Below the pieces are notes generated by a model. It was given only the letters and a program-made list of their open reading frames with translations, did not search any database and was not told the origin of the DNA. Positions 45,782 through 57,447 of a stretch of 64,000 nucleotides of DNA are shown one piece after another (within the stretch, counting starts at the first letter, position 1; the number at the start of each line of letters is the position of its first letter). The stretch is from Prostheceraeus crozeri (taxonomy: Eukaryota; Platyhelminthes; Polycladida; Euryleptidae), in contig CAJQUW010012967.1 of NCBI GenBank assembly GCA_907163375.1, positions 186,001 through 250,000 of the forward strand, given 5' to 3'. The translations under genes and the position numbers were made by a program.

Positions 45782-46550
45782 ATGTCTGAAGAATCTGCAG
45801 CACCAACAAATGCGAACGTTGATTTGTTTGAAGAATTTATGATCGAGGAGGTTCGAAGGTATGAGCATCTGTGGGTGGTGAAAAGTAATAAGTTCAAAGA
45901 TACGGAAAGGGCTGGCAATTCATGGAGAGAGATAAGCCGTACCCTCTCATCTGTCGGCATAGAGAAGGAAGGATGAAGCAGCATGCAAGAAAAAGTGGAT
46001 GTATCTGCGCGATCATTATATGCGACTACGCGCAAGAGATCGAGAAGCGAAAAGTGGCGATGGAAGATCCAAGCCGATCGCTTGGAAATATTTCCAAACC
46101 TTATCTTTCATCGAGAAGGCGTCGAGGTCCTGTGAAACTCTCTCATCACCACTGTGCTCAAGTTTCGTGGAAGGTGCTGCAGAGGATGAGGATCAGGATC
46201 GACAAAAATTCACATTTACTGAAAATGTTGAAAATCTCGAGCCAATGAGCAAAAGAAGAAAAAAGACTCAGGCTGAGGATACAGTGATTGCTTGCATGGA
46301 AACATGGATGAAGAAGCAAGATAGACACGACGACTGCTTGGCTTTTGGCAATCATGTTGCCGAAAGTTTGAGAAACCTGACCCCAGTATACAGGTCAAAG
46401 GTGAAGATGGACATTCAACGCGTACTTTTTAACTACGAAGAGATGCAACTACACGATGAACAATTGCATCCAATGCAGCGGGAACTAGTGAATCATGACA
46501 CTTCCATTCACGTGGACGCGGACAGCAGACTTGAGTATCGCAACATCTGA
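45782..46550 (+). pseudogene. Harbinger MADF/Myb-type DNA-binding protein, one frameshift
   Basis: The gene begins MSEESAAPTNANVDLFEEFM, and the MADF-like domain shows SWREISRTLSSVGIEKE. After one extra base at about 45967-45971 it continues DEAACKKKWMYLRDHYMRLR, the second half of the same three-helix domain. The rest includes an acidic stretch, a basic SKRRKK motif and an amphipathic C-terminal region ending RLEYRNI. In PIF/Harbinger elements this partner protein binds the ends and helps import the nuclease into the nucleus. About 255 residues in total. The shift truncates the protein inside the domain. The neighbouring hAT insertion cuts off its promoter. Confidence 0.85.
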
Positions 46551-46933
46551 GTGCGTGTGATCCTGCTCAGCAACCAAAATACAGCTTTTTGGATGAAATT
46601 TTGCACTGTTTCTTATAAGTTATCTGCAGTCAACATGATTAAGTTCCATTCAACGCTTTACGGGAAGTAGGCCTAGAAAGAGCTTCTTGAAAACCGCATA
46701 GCATGGGCAATTATGAAAACAAAGTGTAATTAAAAGACAGCCTGTAATTATTCATGAAATAAAGAATCTTGGGCCCAATGTAGCCAGACCATTGATAGAT
46801 TTTCCTATATTCGAATGCACTTGATTACTAATGTATTTCAAAAATGCATCTGAATAATGTACTGAAATGAGACAAAATGGCTCTAAGCTCAATCACATGA
46901 CTCCACACCAATCTACATGAAGCATCGAACTAG

Positions 46934-48230
46934 TTAATCTAATAAATCAATATTTTTTTGAGTTGAGCTATATCCCTCTAATTCCCTAAAATTCTCTCGA
47001 ATTTTAGCAGCATGTTTTCCGTAATTGTTTGATCCAACCCTGCTGATGTTTGAAAATCCAGTATCCTCAGCAGTTTCAGCTCTCCATGTTCCTGGAGTTA
47101 CTTCGCCATTATTATCCTCGAAATCAATAGAGTGATCCGAAATGTATCGATGAGCAGGTGCAGTTACATGATCAAATCGTCGCAAGAAGTCGTGTAAAAT
47201 TATGCATGTGTAGACCATCTTCTTGGCCTTCCGAAGGTTCATGCAAATAGGAGCATGAAAAATTCGCCACCGATTGGCCAAGATGCCAAAGGCATTTTCA
47301 ACAATCCGCCTTGCTCGGCTCAATCGATAATTAAAAATGCACCTGTCAATAGAGATATCTGTTCCACCATACGGTTTCATGAGATTGCTCTTCAACGGAA
47401 AGGCATCATCACCGACGAATACAAATGGAAATATTTCATTGCTCGACTGCTACAGAGGTTCTGGATCTGGCAGATCCAACTTATCATTCAGAATGAGCTG
47501 GCCGAATTTTGAGGAAGAAAAGACGGAACTGTCAGATTCACGTCCGTAGGCTCCAATATCAACACAAGTGAAGCAATAATCACTATCAACTGCTGCCATC
47601 AAGATAAAACAAAAGTATTGCTGTAGTTGAAGCACTCACTGCCACTGTTATCGGGGCATTGTATTCGAACATGCTTTCCGTCGATGGCTCCAACACAATG
47701 AGGAAAATTCTATTTTGAATTAAAGCCATCTGAAATGATGCGCCACTTGTCCTCGGTTGGAGAGGGCAAACATTCGGTCGAAAGAGATTCGATAATTGCG
47801 TCACATGTCTCGTTAATGATGTTTGAGACCGTAGACTTTCCCATGCGAAAAGAAAACGCAATTGATTGCAGAAGCCAAAAGACGTAACGAGACAGCAAGA
47901 CGTTGCTTCGCGGAAATTGTAAGTTTGTGGGTAGGGGCATGTGTAAGCTTCCGTTCAAGCTTCAATAGCAAAGTGTCGAAAGCAGATTTTGTCATTCTGA
48001 AGTAATTCATAAGACTTCCGTTTCATTTCATTAATCAGGAGGAATTCTGAGTGAGTATTCCGTCTTCTGTTTATCCGCTTGAAATACATTTTTCTGGTTC
48101 TCTTCTTTTTCAAAGGCAAAAGGCATGATGCGAACAGCACAGGACTATCTTCTTCGACCGACGTCATCACCCAACAGCAAGCGCACAAAGACTGCGCCAC
48201 TAGTATGAACACATGTACGCTGACTTTCAC
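46934..48230 (-). pseudogene. Harbinger DDE nuclease, multiply broken
   Basis: Read from 48230 leftwards in several frames. An N-terminal region (48230-48005) is followed by NYFRMTKSAFDTLLLKLERK, then FRMGKSTVSNIINETC (HTH-like), then [15 protein letters not shown] with the first catalytic Asp, CVDIGAYGRESDS, FVGDDAFPL with the second Asp, and RRIVENAFGILANRWRIFHA with the Glu. Lesions: frameshifts near 48005, 47870 and 47605, and in-frame stops at 47710-47712 and 47450-47452. All triad residues can still be seen, so decay is recent to moderate. It ends at 46934, near the convergent MADF gene. Confidence 0.88.
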
Positions 48231-49269
48231 TGATTAAACGGAACGAGCAGGTCGACTGACATTGTCAGTGGACTGAAGCTTTTTCCAGTCGACGTAATGC
48301 AGTCGATAGCAACGTAATTATACGCCAGAAGTATAAACCGGCCTTAACTTTTATAACTTCTATCGTTAAATAGGATTTTCCACAGCATCAATGACCATCA
48401 ACATCTCATCATAAGCGCTCTTCGCTGGATCCCGGATCCGGATCTTGACCCGGTGCAATCCCTGGTCTAGAGATGACATGTATCAGCAACGATGGTCACG
48501 TCCAGAACTAGTCTAGAGGGGCAAGAACATCAATTTTCCATTGAATACAATACAAATTCAATTTTGAATTCTGACGAACCAGAAGATTGACACCGCATAA
48601 AACGAACATATTCAGTAAATTTAGATCGTGAAGATTCAAGCGGCGTGAATAAGATTTCCATTTGACGAATTTATCACAGAGGAAAATTGAGTCAAAGATG
48701 TGTACTTTTCACTTGACAGGCTTGCCTGCAATCTGACCGTTGAGGTACTTGTGTTCGCTAGTTCGAGCAGTGCACGCGCTGGGCTAATCACACAAACCAG
48801 GGATAGACGAATATCTATGTCAATCACTATCGCTTGCTGCCATTGCACACAATGGATGGGATAGGATTATGTCCGCTCTAGACTAACCCAAACGGAAGTG
48901 AATCTATCTTATTGGCTAGAGCGCTGTGATAATTTTAGCATAGAGTCCTTCTTGAGGACTTCTAATGACAATTTCGGGGCTCAGACCAAAGGACTGTTCC
49001 AGCTAGACCAAAATCACTTAATGAATTTAATGACAACGATATTGGATGATTCGATTAATTGCATTAGTATATCAAGCCAACCCATAAGATGGTGTTATAT
49101 TCACATTCTTCAAGAAGAAGACCCTGTGCCATTTGTACATGACATTATGGTGCGGTTTGTTCACCAATTGCACTAGACACAATTTGATTCTACAAATGCT
49201 TCAGTTTACTATAATTGCAATCAAATGCAAGCGATGGCGCAGATAAACACTTATTTAGTGTGCAGAGCG

Positions 49270-49440
49270 AAAAATCTAATCTATCTGGTAAATGGCAAAA
49301 TAAAGTTTTTTCATCCCTTGCGGATTGCTGTGAATTCCTTCAAATGCTCCAATTGCCGCGATTCATTCAGATTCGAAGGATTCAGATATTTGTGTGCAAG
49401 TTTTGCTGATGAAGTAAATCCTTCCCATCATCACTTTGAA
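49270..49440 (+). repeat. dispersed repeat family B, copy 3 (partial)
   Basis: Aligns with copies 1 and 2 through ccgcgattcattcagattcg and gtgtgcaagttttg, with a common core of about 60-100 bp. It is the most diverged copy. Confidence 0.5.
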
Positions 49441-50148
49441 AGATAGCGGGCGTAAGAGAAAAATTCGCTGACGTCTCAGGAAAACTTGACGTCATCTTTG
49501 TCTCTTTGCTGTGTGAGTAATCGTCAGTTGAACGTCGCACACATTGACGTATAAATGCATATTGTTCAACTGGCGGTAGCTATGTTGTTTTGTCACCAGA
49601 TTATGTTCCATTTCATCAACATTACTATATACACGCTTCTTCCCCTGCTGGCAAACAGAAGACAGGACGAACCAACTTTCTAATTCTGTGGTAAATCTTT
49701 TTAAGTGTCTACATTATGGTACCATATAAATCAAGTTTTGACGTCATTAATAAGTGTTTTGAACTATGCTAATAGGCATAATAAACCTTATATATTAACT
49801 GATGATATCTGTGTCACAGTAGTTAGAGACTTGAATGTGTGATCGTATGGCATGTGGTCAATGGGAATGTCTTTGAAAGTCAGCAGTTAAGCATCCGGGC
49901 TGAAGTTTTCCCGAATGAACAGCGGCCAAACTAAAGCTTGCGATCTCGAATTTCCGGATTCAGCATTTTGCCCAATTTCTGGATTAGATGGAGCCAGCAG
50001 CAAGGTTCGGCAAGGCGAATGGACAAATCTTCAGACATGGCTGATGAACAAGCGACGCCGACCAAGGTCATCAGAGCCATCCCAAACGATGCAGTAGCCA
50101 GACACGCACTCCAGTGTTAACAGTTTGACGCCAATCGTGCGAGGCTGT

Positions 50149-50817
50149 CAGTGTTGCGATTCGCGCGTGTTTTTTTGACAATTTGCGCGTGTAAGCGTGT
50201 TTTTTTCCATTTTTATCCATTTTGCGCGTTTTTTAAGTTTTCGACTTCTATTTTTAATTTTTGATAATAGAAAAATTTGGTTGCTATTTCCAAATGAAAA
50301 AAAAATATTCATTGTTGAATTCTCACTTCTCAGCTTCTCTGAGCTTGTCTTTTCTTTCATTGAGGGGCCTAATAAATTAACCGGTTTAGTTGGAGAAAAT
50401 GTATAATCAAAGCATAGTATATGTCATGCAGCGAAGTATAAAAGAGAAAGTGTCAAAGAATATTCTAAAATATCAAAATCAAGATATCAAAATTTCAAAT
50501 TACATGCAGTTTCTAGATCAGCCACATGTATAGCCTATCAAAGATCATTTAGGTTCATTAACATCTCACTCAATGGATAGCCTATAGGCCCACTGCTCGT
50601 ATGCATCTACCACTTAAGGCACGTGTGTATTTGACTTGTCCTGAAAAATACCAAAGCTCTTACTATCTGATCTGCAAATTTAAGCTTTGTAAAAATTCGT
50701 TTCATCAAATATTAGCGATTATAGTTGCCATTTTGGCTTATTTGTAAGGAAATACATGTGCGCGTGTTTTTCGACCTTGCGCGTTTTTTTTACCCTACGC
50801 CAAGAATCGCAACACTG
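50149..50817. mobile_element. hAT MITE
   Basis: A 669-bp element with ends CAGTGTTGCGATTCGCGCG and, in reverse complement, CAGTGTTGCGATTCTTGGC, flanked by the exact 8-bp duplication GAGGCTGT (50141-50148 and 50818-50825). The subterminal sequence is a set of GCGCGTGTTTTTTT motifs on both sides. The interior is AT-rich with no transposase. Exact duplications point to a fairly recent insertion. Confidence 0.95.
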
Positions 50818-51226
50818 GAGGCTGTCTTATTTCAATGAGATCGATCAAGCACAGCTCGTCAACCAATATACCATTTCAGTTATAAACGTCACAAAACCCC
50901 TCTTTTGTGTGCAAAGACAGTCAGTGATGATACTCGCGTTATCTTGGCTTTGGCTTGTGACTTTGAATCGCACTCTCTTTAATTCTGTCTACAACTTTCA
51001 CCATTCTCTTTCGGTAAATACGACGTACCGCTTGACAAGAGCCGTCGGTACACACAACGCTCACTTCGTTGGACCTCTGGGCTTCCCCCGTCAGGTGTGC
51101 GGAGCAGCGGGCGATCGTGCCGCAGAATATGTACTTCTCATGAGGAAACAGGTGTTTTGCCGATCACTTCTGTTTTTCATCATTCGGGCATGGTGATTTG
51201 ATCATTAATTGCTTCATTGCTGTTGT

Positions 51227-51397
51227 GGTCTCCGTGGCACAGTGGTTAAGTGCTTGGCCTAGCGATCTTTTGGTCCAGAGGTCGAGCCCCGAAGGTGTCA
51301 TTGGAAGTCGGCAGGAAGAGCATCCGCTACAACGCTCCGTAAGTCTGACTATGTCAGCACCGTGCAAGCCCCAAGTATGGGGAGTAGTGACGTAAAA
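51227..51397 (+). repeat. tRNA-derived SINE, copy 4, with target duplication
   Basis: Body of 171 bp from GGTCTCCGTGGCACAGTGG to AGTAGTGACGTAAAA. The box B-like GAGGTCGAGCCCC is intact. Perfect 16-bp duplicates GCTTCATTGCTGTTGT flank it (51211-51226 and 51398-51413), showing insertion by LINE-type target-primed reverse transcription. It is the best-preserved member and defines the ends of the family. Confidence 0.93.
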
Positions 51398-52719
51398 GCT
51401 TCATTGCTGTTGTCATCTTATTGCATAAATTCAAATTCCACTCCACTCATAAGCAAATGTACGCATCTTGCTTAACACTCACCCTTAGTTGGTGAGGAAA
51501 TGGATGATCTCTTGGAGATTAACGCATTAGTATGTAATATACCTTAAAATTCTTGTGATTAAAATAAATGGTTGGTTTTACTGAAACAATTTCAAATTCC
51601 TCACATCAATTCATCTGATCTCTCAACAACTTGACAATATTTCGAGATCAGAATGCAAATGAAGAGGAAACGTGAGAGATTTACTAATAAACTTGCTTTT
51701 GTTTTGATTCACAATAGTCCCAAAGCGTAATTGTTTTCATATATGAAGATTTACTTATCCACTTCGCATAACTGCAAATTTGATTATTTGGGGAGTATCA
51801 AATTGCGCATTAAATGCTTATCAGCTGAAACTGAAACTTTTGATAAGCTGTTTGTCGAAAAACACAAAAAATGAGATAGGCAAACTTTTGCTCTCTTAAA
51901 TCACTTCAAACTTTCGTACATTTTTGCATTCATACATAGCATTCATGCGGGCAAACCGATCGTAGGCAGATCTCTGTGTAATGCATGTCGATATTCACGT
52001 AGTGACGTAAATGTTAAACTTTAAGGTCAATATCAGAATTTAAAATTGACGTCTCAGTAACCATTTTGGCTTCATAATTGCCGGTCAACAAAGCTTTATT
52101 GTAAAATTTAAAAACTTGTGAAATTGGAGATTCAAGTTCTTTTTGCTATTTATACTTCGGAGATTAGCGATCTTGAAACCGCGCACCACGATTATCCGAA
52201 TATATTATTTTGCGATTTTTTGTCAGTGTCAAGAAATACACATGCATCTAAGGAAGACAATTGTGGTTTTTATTTCGCGGTATTTTTTTCATCATTTCCG
52301 CAAAGTGAAAAGCCGTATAACAATTGCTTGCTATGGGCCCTAATTGCGCATTAAGGAATTATATTTAAATCTATTTCTGTCTTGTAAATCAAATTTGATT
52401 TTTTACCTTATGGTAACAGTAGTTAACTCATACAAATGGAGCCATATTATGAAGTCATATTAATGAATTGAAATGAGGATGCCGAGTACAACGTAGGTTT
52501 TAGATTACTTTTTGCTTTTATGCAATATTCTGGTTGTTTTTGGCTTTCATAAATGAAATCTCATTCAACAGCTTAGTTGGTGAACAATTGCCCAGATTGC
52601 CAGATGTCGATGGTTTAAGCTCCGTCTGAAACATTGATATAATGAGTCAGTTTAATAAGAAAAAAGACCGTTAATATAAATCATTTGAGTCTTAATATTT
52701 GGTGGGAACGTTCCGAAAA

Positions 52720-52920
52720 TGGGACTGTTCATTAACTAAGATTCTGCCTGCAGAAAATTAAACCGATTAAATATTCTGCCTGTAGAACATTCAACCGATT
52801 TAACGAACGATAGCACAACACTGAAATTTGCAGAATACTCAATCGTTTTTGGCATTATACAGTCGTTCATTAAGTCGGTTTGATTCTCTGATGACAGAAT
52901 TTTAGTTAATGAACACCCCA
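52720..52920. mobile_element. 201-bp MITE
   Basis: The ends read TGGGACTGTTCATTAACTAA and, in reverse complement, TGGGGTGTTCATTAACTAAA, extending inward to ATTCTG. Inside, a motif close to TTCTGCCTGYAGAANATT is repeated in tandem and a TCATTAAGTCGGTT-type motif is inverted. No target duplication is obvious, and the superfamily is unclear. Confidence 0.72.
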
Positions 52921-54691
52921 ATGTCCATAGAAGCGCCATAAAACATCGAAATCCGTCCACAGAACTTAGAGTAGCATCTCATTACACATGTAATTATATT
53001 ATTTATTGCAGCATAGAGAGTGGAGAGTCAAGCTACTTACTTCAGAACACTGTTTCTCTGAGCGTAATGGTATACGATATCAAAACAAGGCTGATAGTAT
53101 GGTCAATTCAAAATTATTTCCGGTTCAATTGATGATTAAAAGAACAAAAATAAATAGTCTTTCATTCTCTACAAGATTTTCGTGGAAAAATGTATTTTCA
53201 TTCCATATCCATTAAGGTAGAAATGCAAATTGCTAATCAAGGATGAAATTGTTGGGATTTTCATGGTCAATGACTTCATGTTATTTCTAATTATTAATTT
53301 CCACCGACGTCATAACGGATATCAAACTTGTATTAGAAGAGTATGCTTGTTAGAACTCCTACGTTTAGATGTAAATCTAACGGAAAGCTCGTGAGTGGGT
53401 AGCAGGGTTGGAATAAACCCAAAATTAAGGGTCTTACTATTGTGTCGATACAAGCCTACGCACGCAATAAAATGCACCACTATCTATCATTGTATAGACT
53501 TCATCCTTCTTTATAGATTTTTAACTTTTAATGTTCCTTAGCAAGAGAAGTCATAGTAAATTTAAGGAAGAACCAATTAGGCCGCAATACCAACCATATT
53601 CGTTTTGCTAAGTATTGCACAAATGATCGATTATATTGTTTTGCAAAGGAATTTATTTATTAATGAATTAACTTATTTTGATTTTAATTAGAGGTTGTGT
53701 AAAGGAAAACAATTACACGAATGTTATGAAATATGTTTGATATATGCACTTTTTTTATACTCAAGAGCCAAGGAATCAGCAAATATTTATCGTTCCTAGT
53801 TCTATTCATCGTAACTCCTGAGATGACGAAATGCTTTGATCATCTTTGCAACACGTTGCGTTCTAGTTTTGGCCCGAGCCTTGCAGTGTACACAATCGAT
53901 GCAGACGATGCATGGTGAATGTTTCAATTATACTCAAAGGCACCCAACTTGTTCTGATGTATTCGGGTTCGCGATGTGTACCCACACATTTTAGTTGCAC
54001 ATATTTTATTTATGACACTGTAAATTTAAACAACTTAGTACACAGAAGTATGAACCGAAAATCCCAACTCACTAAAATCAAACCCAGCCAATTATGAAGC
54101 CCATGGGATTTTTAAGTTGACCATCCTTGACAAGCAGCCATGCATGACTCCAATTTCGACGGATGAAGCCGATGACTAGTCCCGGTTTACATTGAGGACT
54201 TTCCGAACATCTTGCACGATATATGGCAACAATTACGTAGTAGTGGAATATCCTTTTCCAACATAATAATGAGCACTCCAAGAATTACAAAAAAGCAGCT
54301 TAGATCAAGACGGTTTTGTCACAAATTGGAAAGTGATCTTGATCTGTAGATGCTACTTTACTAGTGCTCTTTTTAATGGAGGCAATTCCTTAAATGTTTT
54401 AATAATCTCTTCAATTTATCTCTATGAGCTTTTATGACTATTCGTTCACATTAGAGATGCACACATACACACAGATACTTACAAGAATACTGCATCCGAA
54501 ACGTTAACCCTCATATTCATCTTACATTCGAAGGTAGAAAGCAATTACACTACTGACTACTGTAATTTAATTGGATAAGTGAAGTGGGTAGTATAAAAAT
54601 ATCACATGAATTTCGTCTTCTTGTAATATCCTCTTACAGAGCGATGCTTTTATGTTTGCAAAATGAGCAATATCTTCTGTTTTATCTGCAG

Positions 54692-54815
54692 AGGTGAATG
54701 GGGCACCAAGAAGGATTTGATCTCCTTGACGAAGCAGATTGTGGAAACTTCAGATATTGTCGTTCGATGTTCATCGCAGCTTGCAAAGGATTGTACCGAT
54801 TTGAGGATGCGACAA
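54692..54815 (+). CDS. VCL: vinculin exon, tail helices 2 to 3 (exon F)
   Basis: A 124-nt exon after acceptor tctgcag. The first base completes the Arg codon left by exon E. It encodes GEWGTKKDLISLTKQIVETS and then DIVVRCSSQLAKDCTDLRMRQ, ending in phase 0 at gtgagt. It matches the vinculin tail segment [20 protein letters not shown]…LAKEVAKQCTDKRIR. Basic residues in this region contribute to acidic-lipid and actin binding in the known protein. The gene's reading frame is unbroken across all exons up to here. Confidence 0.97.
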
Positions 54816-56540
54816 GTGAGTACAGAGAGATTATCTAAATACCAACCACTGTCAATGAAATTTCTTCATCCTGTATATTCACATTCACATCATTGAGAGC
54901 ATTTATTACTATATTTGCATAAAACTTCATGTAATCGTAGTTCTGAAATTTGTCGAAGTTCGAGTGTCTTATTTCTTATTGGCTTCATCGTACTTATGTC
55001 GATCAACTACGGAGAATTTTTGCCTAGGGCATCTTCTCCTATGCTATATTTATCAACGTAGTTGATAATCTCTCAACGTAGTTGATATTTATCAAAATAG
55101 TTGATTCTCAGCCAGTTGGCGAGGGAGGAAGCCATGATATAGTCGGTTTAACAGAGGAGCAAAAAAGTTGATTAATAGTTGATAAATAATTTAATAGGTC
55201 GCTAAATCGCGATTAAAGTCGAAGCATAATTGGCCGGGCCTTCCGGACATCTTAATTTCTAACGATCAATGTTCGCTGGCAAACCGGCCGCAGGCGAATG
55301 AGAAATGAAGAATTTCTTAAATTTTGCAATGATTTTACAAATAAGAAAATCTCCAGAGTCAGATTAGCATTGATCTCACCAATTGCATGGAGTCATTACC
55401 TATCTTCATTGCCTTAGTCTAGATGAAAGTCAATTTTGTTGTTACAAGTCCTTAATAAAGCTATTTATTGTTACGGTGCAATATAAATCAACTTTAATTG
55501 GCCGGTACCTACTCGTGTACTTTTGAAGGTTATGAATAATCTATTTCATCCATTAGGGTCTCCATGGCACTAAGTGCTTAAGTAGTTAAGTGCTTGGCTT
55601 AGCGATCTTTCGGTCCAGAGGTCGAGTGCGGAAGGTGTCACTGGAAGTCGGCAGGAAGGGCATCCGGACTAAAATGTCACAACTCTCCAAATCAGAAGTC
55701 TGACGTATGTCAGCACCGTCCAAGGCCCCAGTATGGGGGAGTAGTAACGGCAAACCATCAATTTTTAAAACTTTTTTATGTTTTTTTTAATTCGATGAAT
55801 TCCTATACATTATGAGCAATTCTCATATTATCAAGCATTTATCCGATATCTATTGAATATGTACATTAGGCATTAGGCGTAGTGTTAGCTTTGCTCCTCA
55901 TACCAATGGCTCCTTAGTATTCTTCTTAACAATGCGGAATAATGCTTGCTGGTAATAAATCAATAATGGTATTGTTTGTGCATCGACTACAATAAGTTCG
56001 TTTTTGATCGTGGTGTAAAGTTCACTGTCAAGTAGTTGCGAATTTAGAATAAATATCCCAGCAATGTTCTCAGTTTCAAGTTACGTTACATAAGCTTGCT
56101 TACAATCCTGACAAAATAAGGAAATATTGTTCGTTGTGATATTGTCGTTTAGGAACACAGTATAAAGAGAGCAATGAAAAACATTGATGTAATAATGAGC
56201 TTTGAAAAACATAATTTATCATCAGTAAATGTTTGATGAACTTTTTGTGTATTCTTACTCACTAGAAACATTTTTCAATAAACGTCGAGTCGCATGACCG
56301 AACCGTTAAAATATTTCCCGTCTTGAATGAGGGATGGAAAAAATTAAAATTTGTCTCAAAGTTTGAGAGGTTTTGACAGAAATACCTCCGGCTTTAGAAA
56401 AAGCAACAACAAGCGGACGGGCGACAGATTGCTTGCGGAGTGCTGCAAAGGCTCTCTGAATTTCTGCTGTTGAAATTTGACGCCAAATTATTTGAGAGCT
56501 TGATCTTGTTATACCGATTGACTTCGCGTTTAATTTTCAG
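54816..56540 (+). other. vinculin intron 6 (1.7 kb)
   Basis: Phase-0 intron, donor gtgagt, acceptor aattttcag. Near 55060-55105 there are three copies of a short motif (atcaacgtagttgat-like), and a SINE lies at 55557-55758. The stretches 54816-55556 and 55759-56540 show no other feature. Confidence 0.85.
55557..55758 (+). repeat. tRNA-derived SINE, copy 5
   Basis: Starts GGTCTCCATGGCACTAAGTG. It contains an internal repeat of the tRNA anticodon-arm region (aagtgcttaagtagttaagtgctt), the B-box-like GAGGTCGAGTGCGG, and ends GGGGAGTAGTAACGG. The duplicated segment makes it longer than copy 4. Confidence 0.85.
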
Positions 56541-56631
56541 AACATGAATCAATTGTGCGAACGAATATTAACGATTGGAACGCAACTGAAAATCGTATCG
56601 ACAGTTAAAGCAACAATGCTTGGAGCGCATG
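56541..56631 (+). CDS. VCL: vinculin exon, tail helix 4 (exon G)
   Basis: A 91-nt exon after aattttcag encoding NMNQLCERILTIGTQLKI, then [12 protein letters not shown], with the donor gtaagg leaving one base (phase 1). It aligns with [28 protein letters not shown], one of the most conserved stretches of the vinculin tail and clearly different from alpha-catenin. After this point a vertebrate vinculin continues with an acidic turn, the last tail helix and a short C-terminal arm. None of these is found in recognisable form in the rest of the window. Confidence 0.97.
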
Positions 56632-57310
56632 GTAAGGAAATTAATTTTCAATTCACGATAGCTCATGGAAGTTCTCCTCTTCATGGCCCCTTCTTAAGAT
56701 GAACTGTCTTATTTTTATTACATATTTCTATCTGTGGAGGTTTCTGATTCAAATATTATAGACACACAAGATGAGATGCATGTGTTCAGGCAAAGATGTC
56801 AACTATGGATGAGTGCACAGTGTTTTTCAAGGTGATCTCAAAAGGGCTGTGGTTTTTGAAAATGTACTTGATGGTTTAATAGAGAATGAAAGCTAATGAT
56901 TTGTGGTTCAGATTTTTAGTGATTAGTTTTAAAAATCTATTACTTGTGCCTTATGTCACTTTTAAGGCAAACTCACCAATGATCAGAAGAGTCTCAAATG
57001 CCAGGTTCTCAAATATGTAGTTTTGGCTTAATTTTTGTTTTTTAATAATTCAAGGATTTTCTATTCTTTTTAAATAATTGAATTTTTCAAGATTTCAATA
57101 AAGTGATTTGTAGATTTTTTGAGAATATTTAAATTGTTGGGAAACTTAAATACAGTATTATTCAGAATTCGGAATTTTCATAGTAAACCTCAGTGCTTCC
57201 CTCAATGACGAAATAGAAACAAGGTTTTGCCGAGCAGTTTCGAATATTCACTCGTCAGGGCACACAATACCGTCGGAATTTTAATCTCAGCTTATTACCA
57301 AGTTTTTCAG

Positions 57311-57402
57311 CCGATACACGAACAGGACTACCGGACAGCACAGCATTGATCTACCTTGACGACACGACGCAGGAGCACGAAATCGAAACCGCCAGCGTCT
57401 AA
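57311..57402 (+). CDS. candidate terminal vinculin exon with stop
   Basis: An acceptor agtttttcag with a good pyrimidine tract precedes 92 nt. Joined to exon G in phase 1, this encodes ADTRTGLPDSTALIYLDDTT, then QEHEIETASV and a TAA stop (57400-57402). The phase fits, and the stop falls just before a hAT MITE, but the peptide does not resemble the last vinculin tail helix. It could be a lineage-specific C-terminus, an alternative end, or a chance ORF. Confidence 0.3.
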
Positions 57403-57447
57403 CGCGAAAGTAGCGCGAAACTGATCTTGCTAATAATTAATTTAAAG

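Larger units (their letters stand above)
44394..48344. mobile_element. PIF/Harbinger transposon (decayed), itself interrupted
   Basis: Flanked by TAA on both sides (44391-44393 and 48345-48347), a typical 3-bp Harbinger duplication. The terminal repeats share TTTATACTTCTGGCGTA, preceded by seven less conserved outer bases. The subterminal regions are rich in GTCGACTG-type motifs. It carries the two genes expected of the family, placed tail to tail: a MADF/Myb-type DNA-binding protein (plus strand) and a DDE nuclease (minus strand). Both have lesions. A hAT-type element (44617-45775) has inserted in its left part. Confidence 0.92.
42950..48464. mobile_element. hAT-type DNA transposon, non-autonomous host of a nested insertion
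   Basis: Ends read CAGGGATTGCAAATACC at the left and, in reverse complement, CAGGGATTGCACCGGGTC at the right, both followed inward by GGATCC-rich sequence. The 8-bp duplication GTCTAGAG flanks it exactly (42942-42949 and 48465-48472), the hallmark of hAT. Without the Harbinger insertion at 44394-48344 it would be about 1.56 kb. No hAT transposase is recognisable, so it is probably non-autonomous. Another inverted-repeat element (43098-43714) also lies inside it. Confidence 0.92.
39262..54691 (+). other. vinculin intron 5 (15.4 kb, nested transposons)
   Basis: Phase-2 intron, donor gtacgt, acceptor tctgcag. It holds dispersed repeats A and B, two SINEs, the three-level hAT/Harbinger/hAT nest, a hAT MITE and a further MITE. 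Stretches 41236-42941, 48473-49269, 49441-50140, 50826-51210, 51414-52719 and 52921-54691 show nothing assignable. The first of these has a 29-bp tandem duplication at 41702-41766 and a tRNA-like trace on the minus strand near 42190-42270. Confidence 0.85.

Noticed and set aside
45709-46035. 108-codon minus-strand ORF near the Harbinger MADF gene
   Set aside because: Antisense to the MADF domain and running into the hAT end; no independent support.
50756-51196. 146-codon ORF spanning the right end of a hAT MITE
   Set aside because: It begins inside the MITE and crosses its target duplication, so it cannot be an ancestral gene; no family match.
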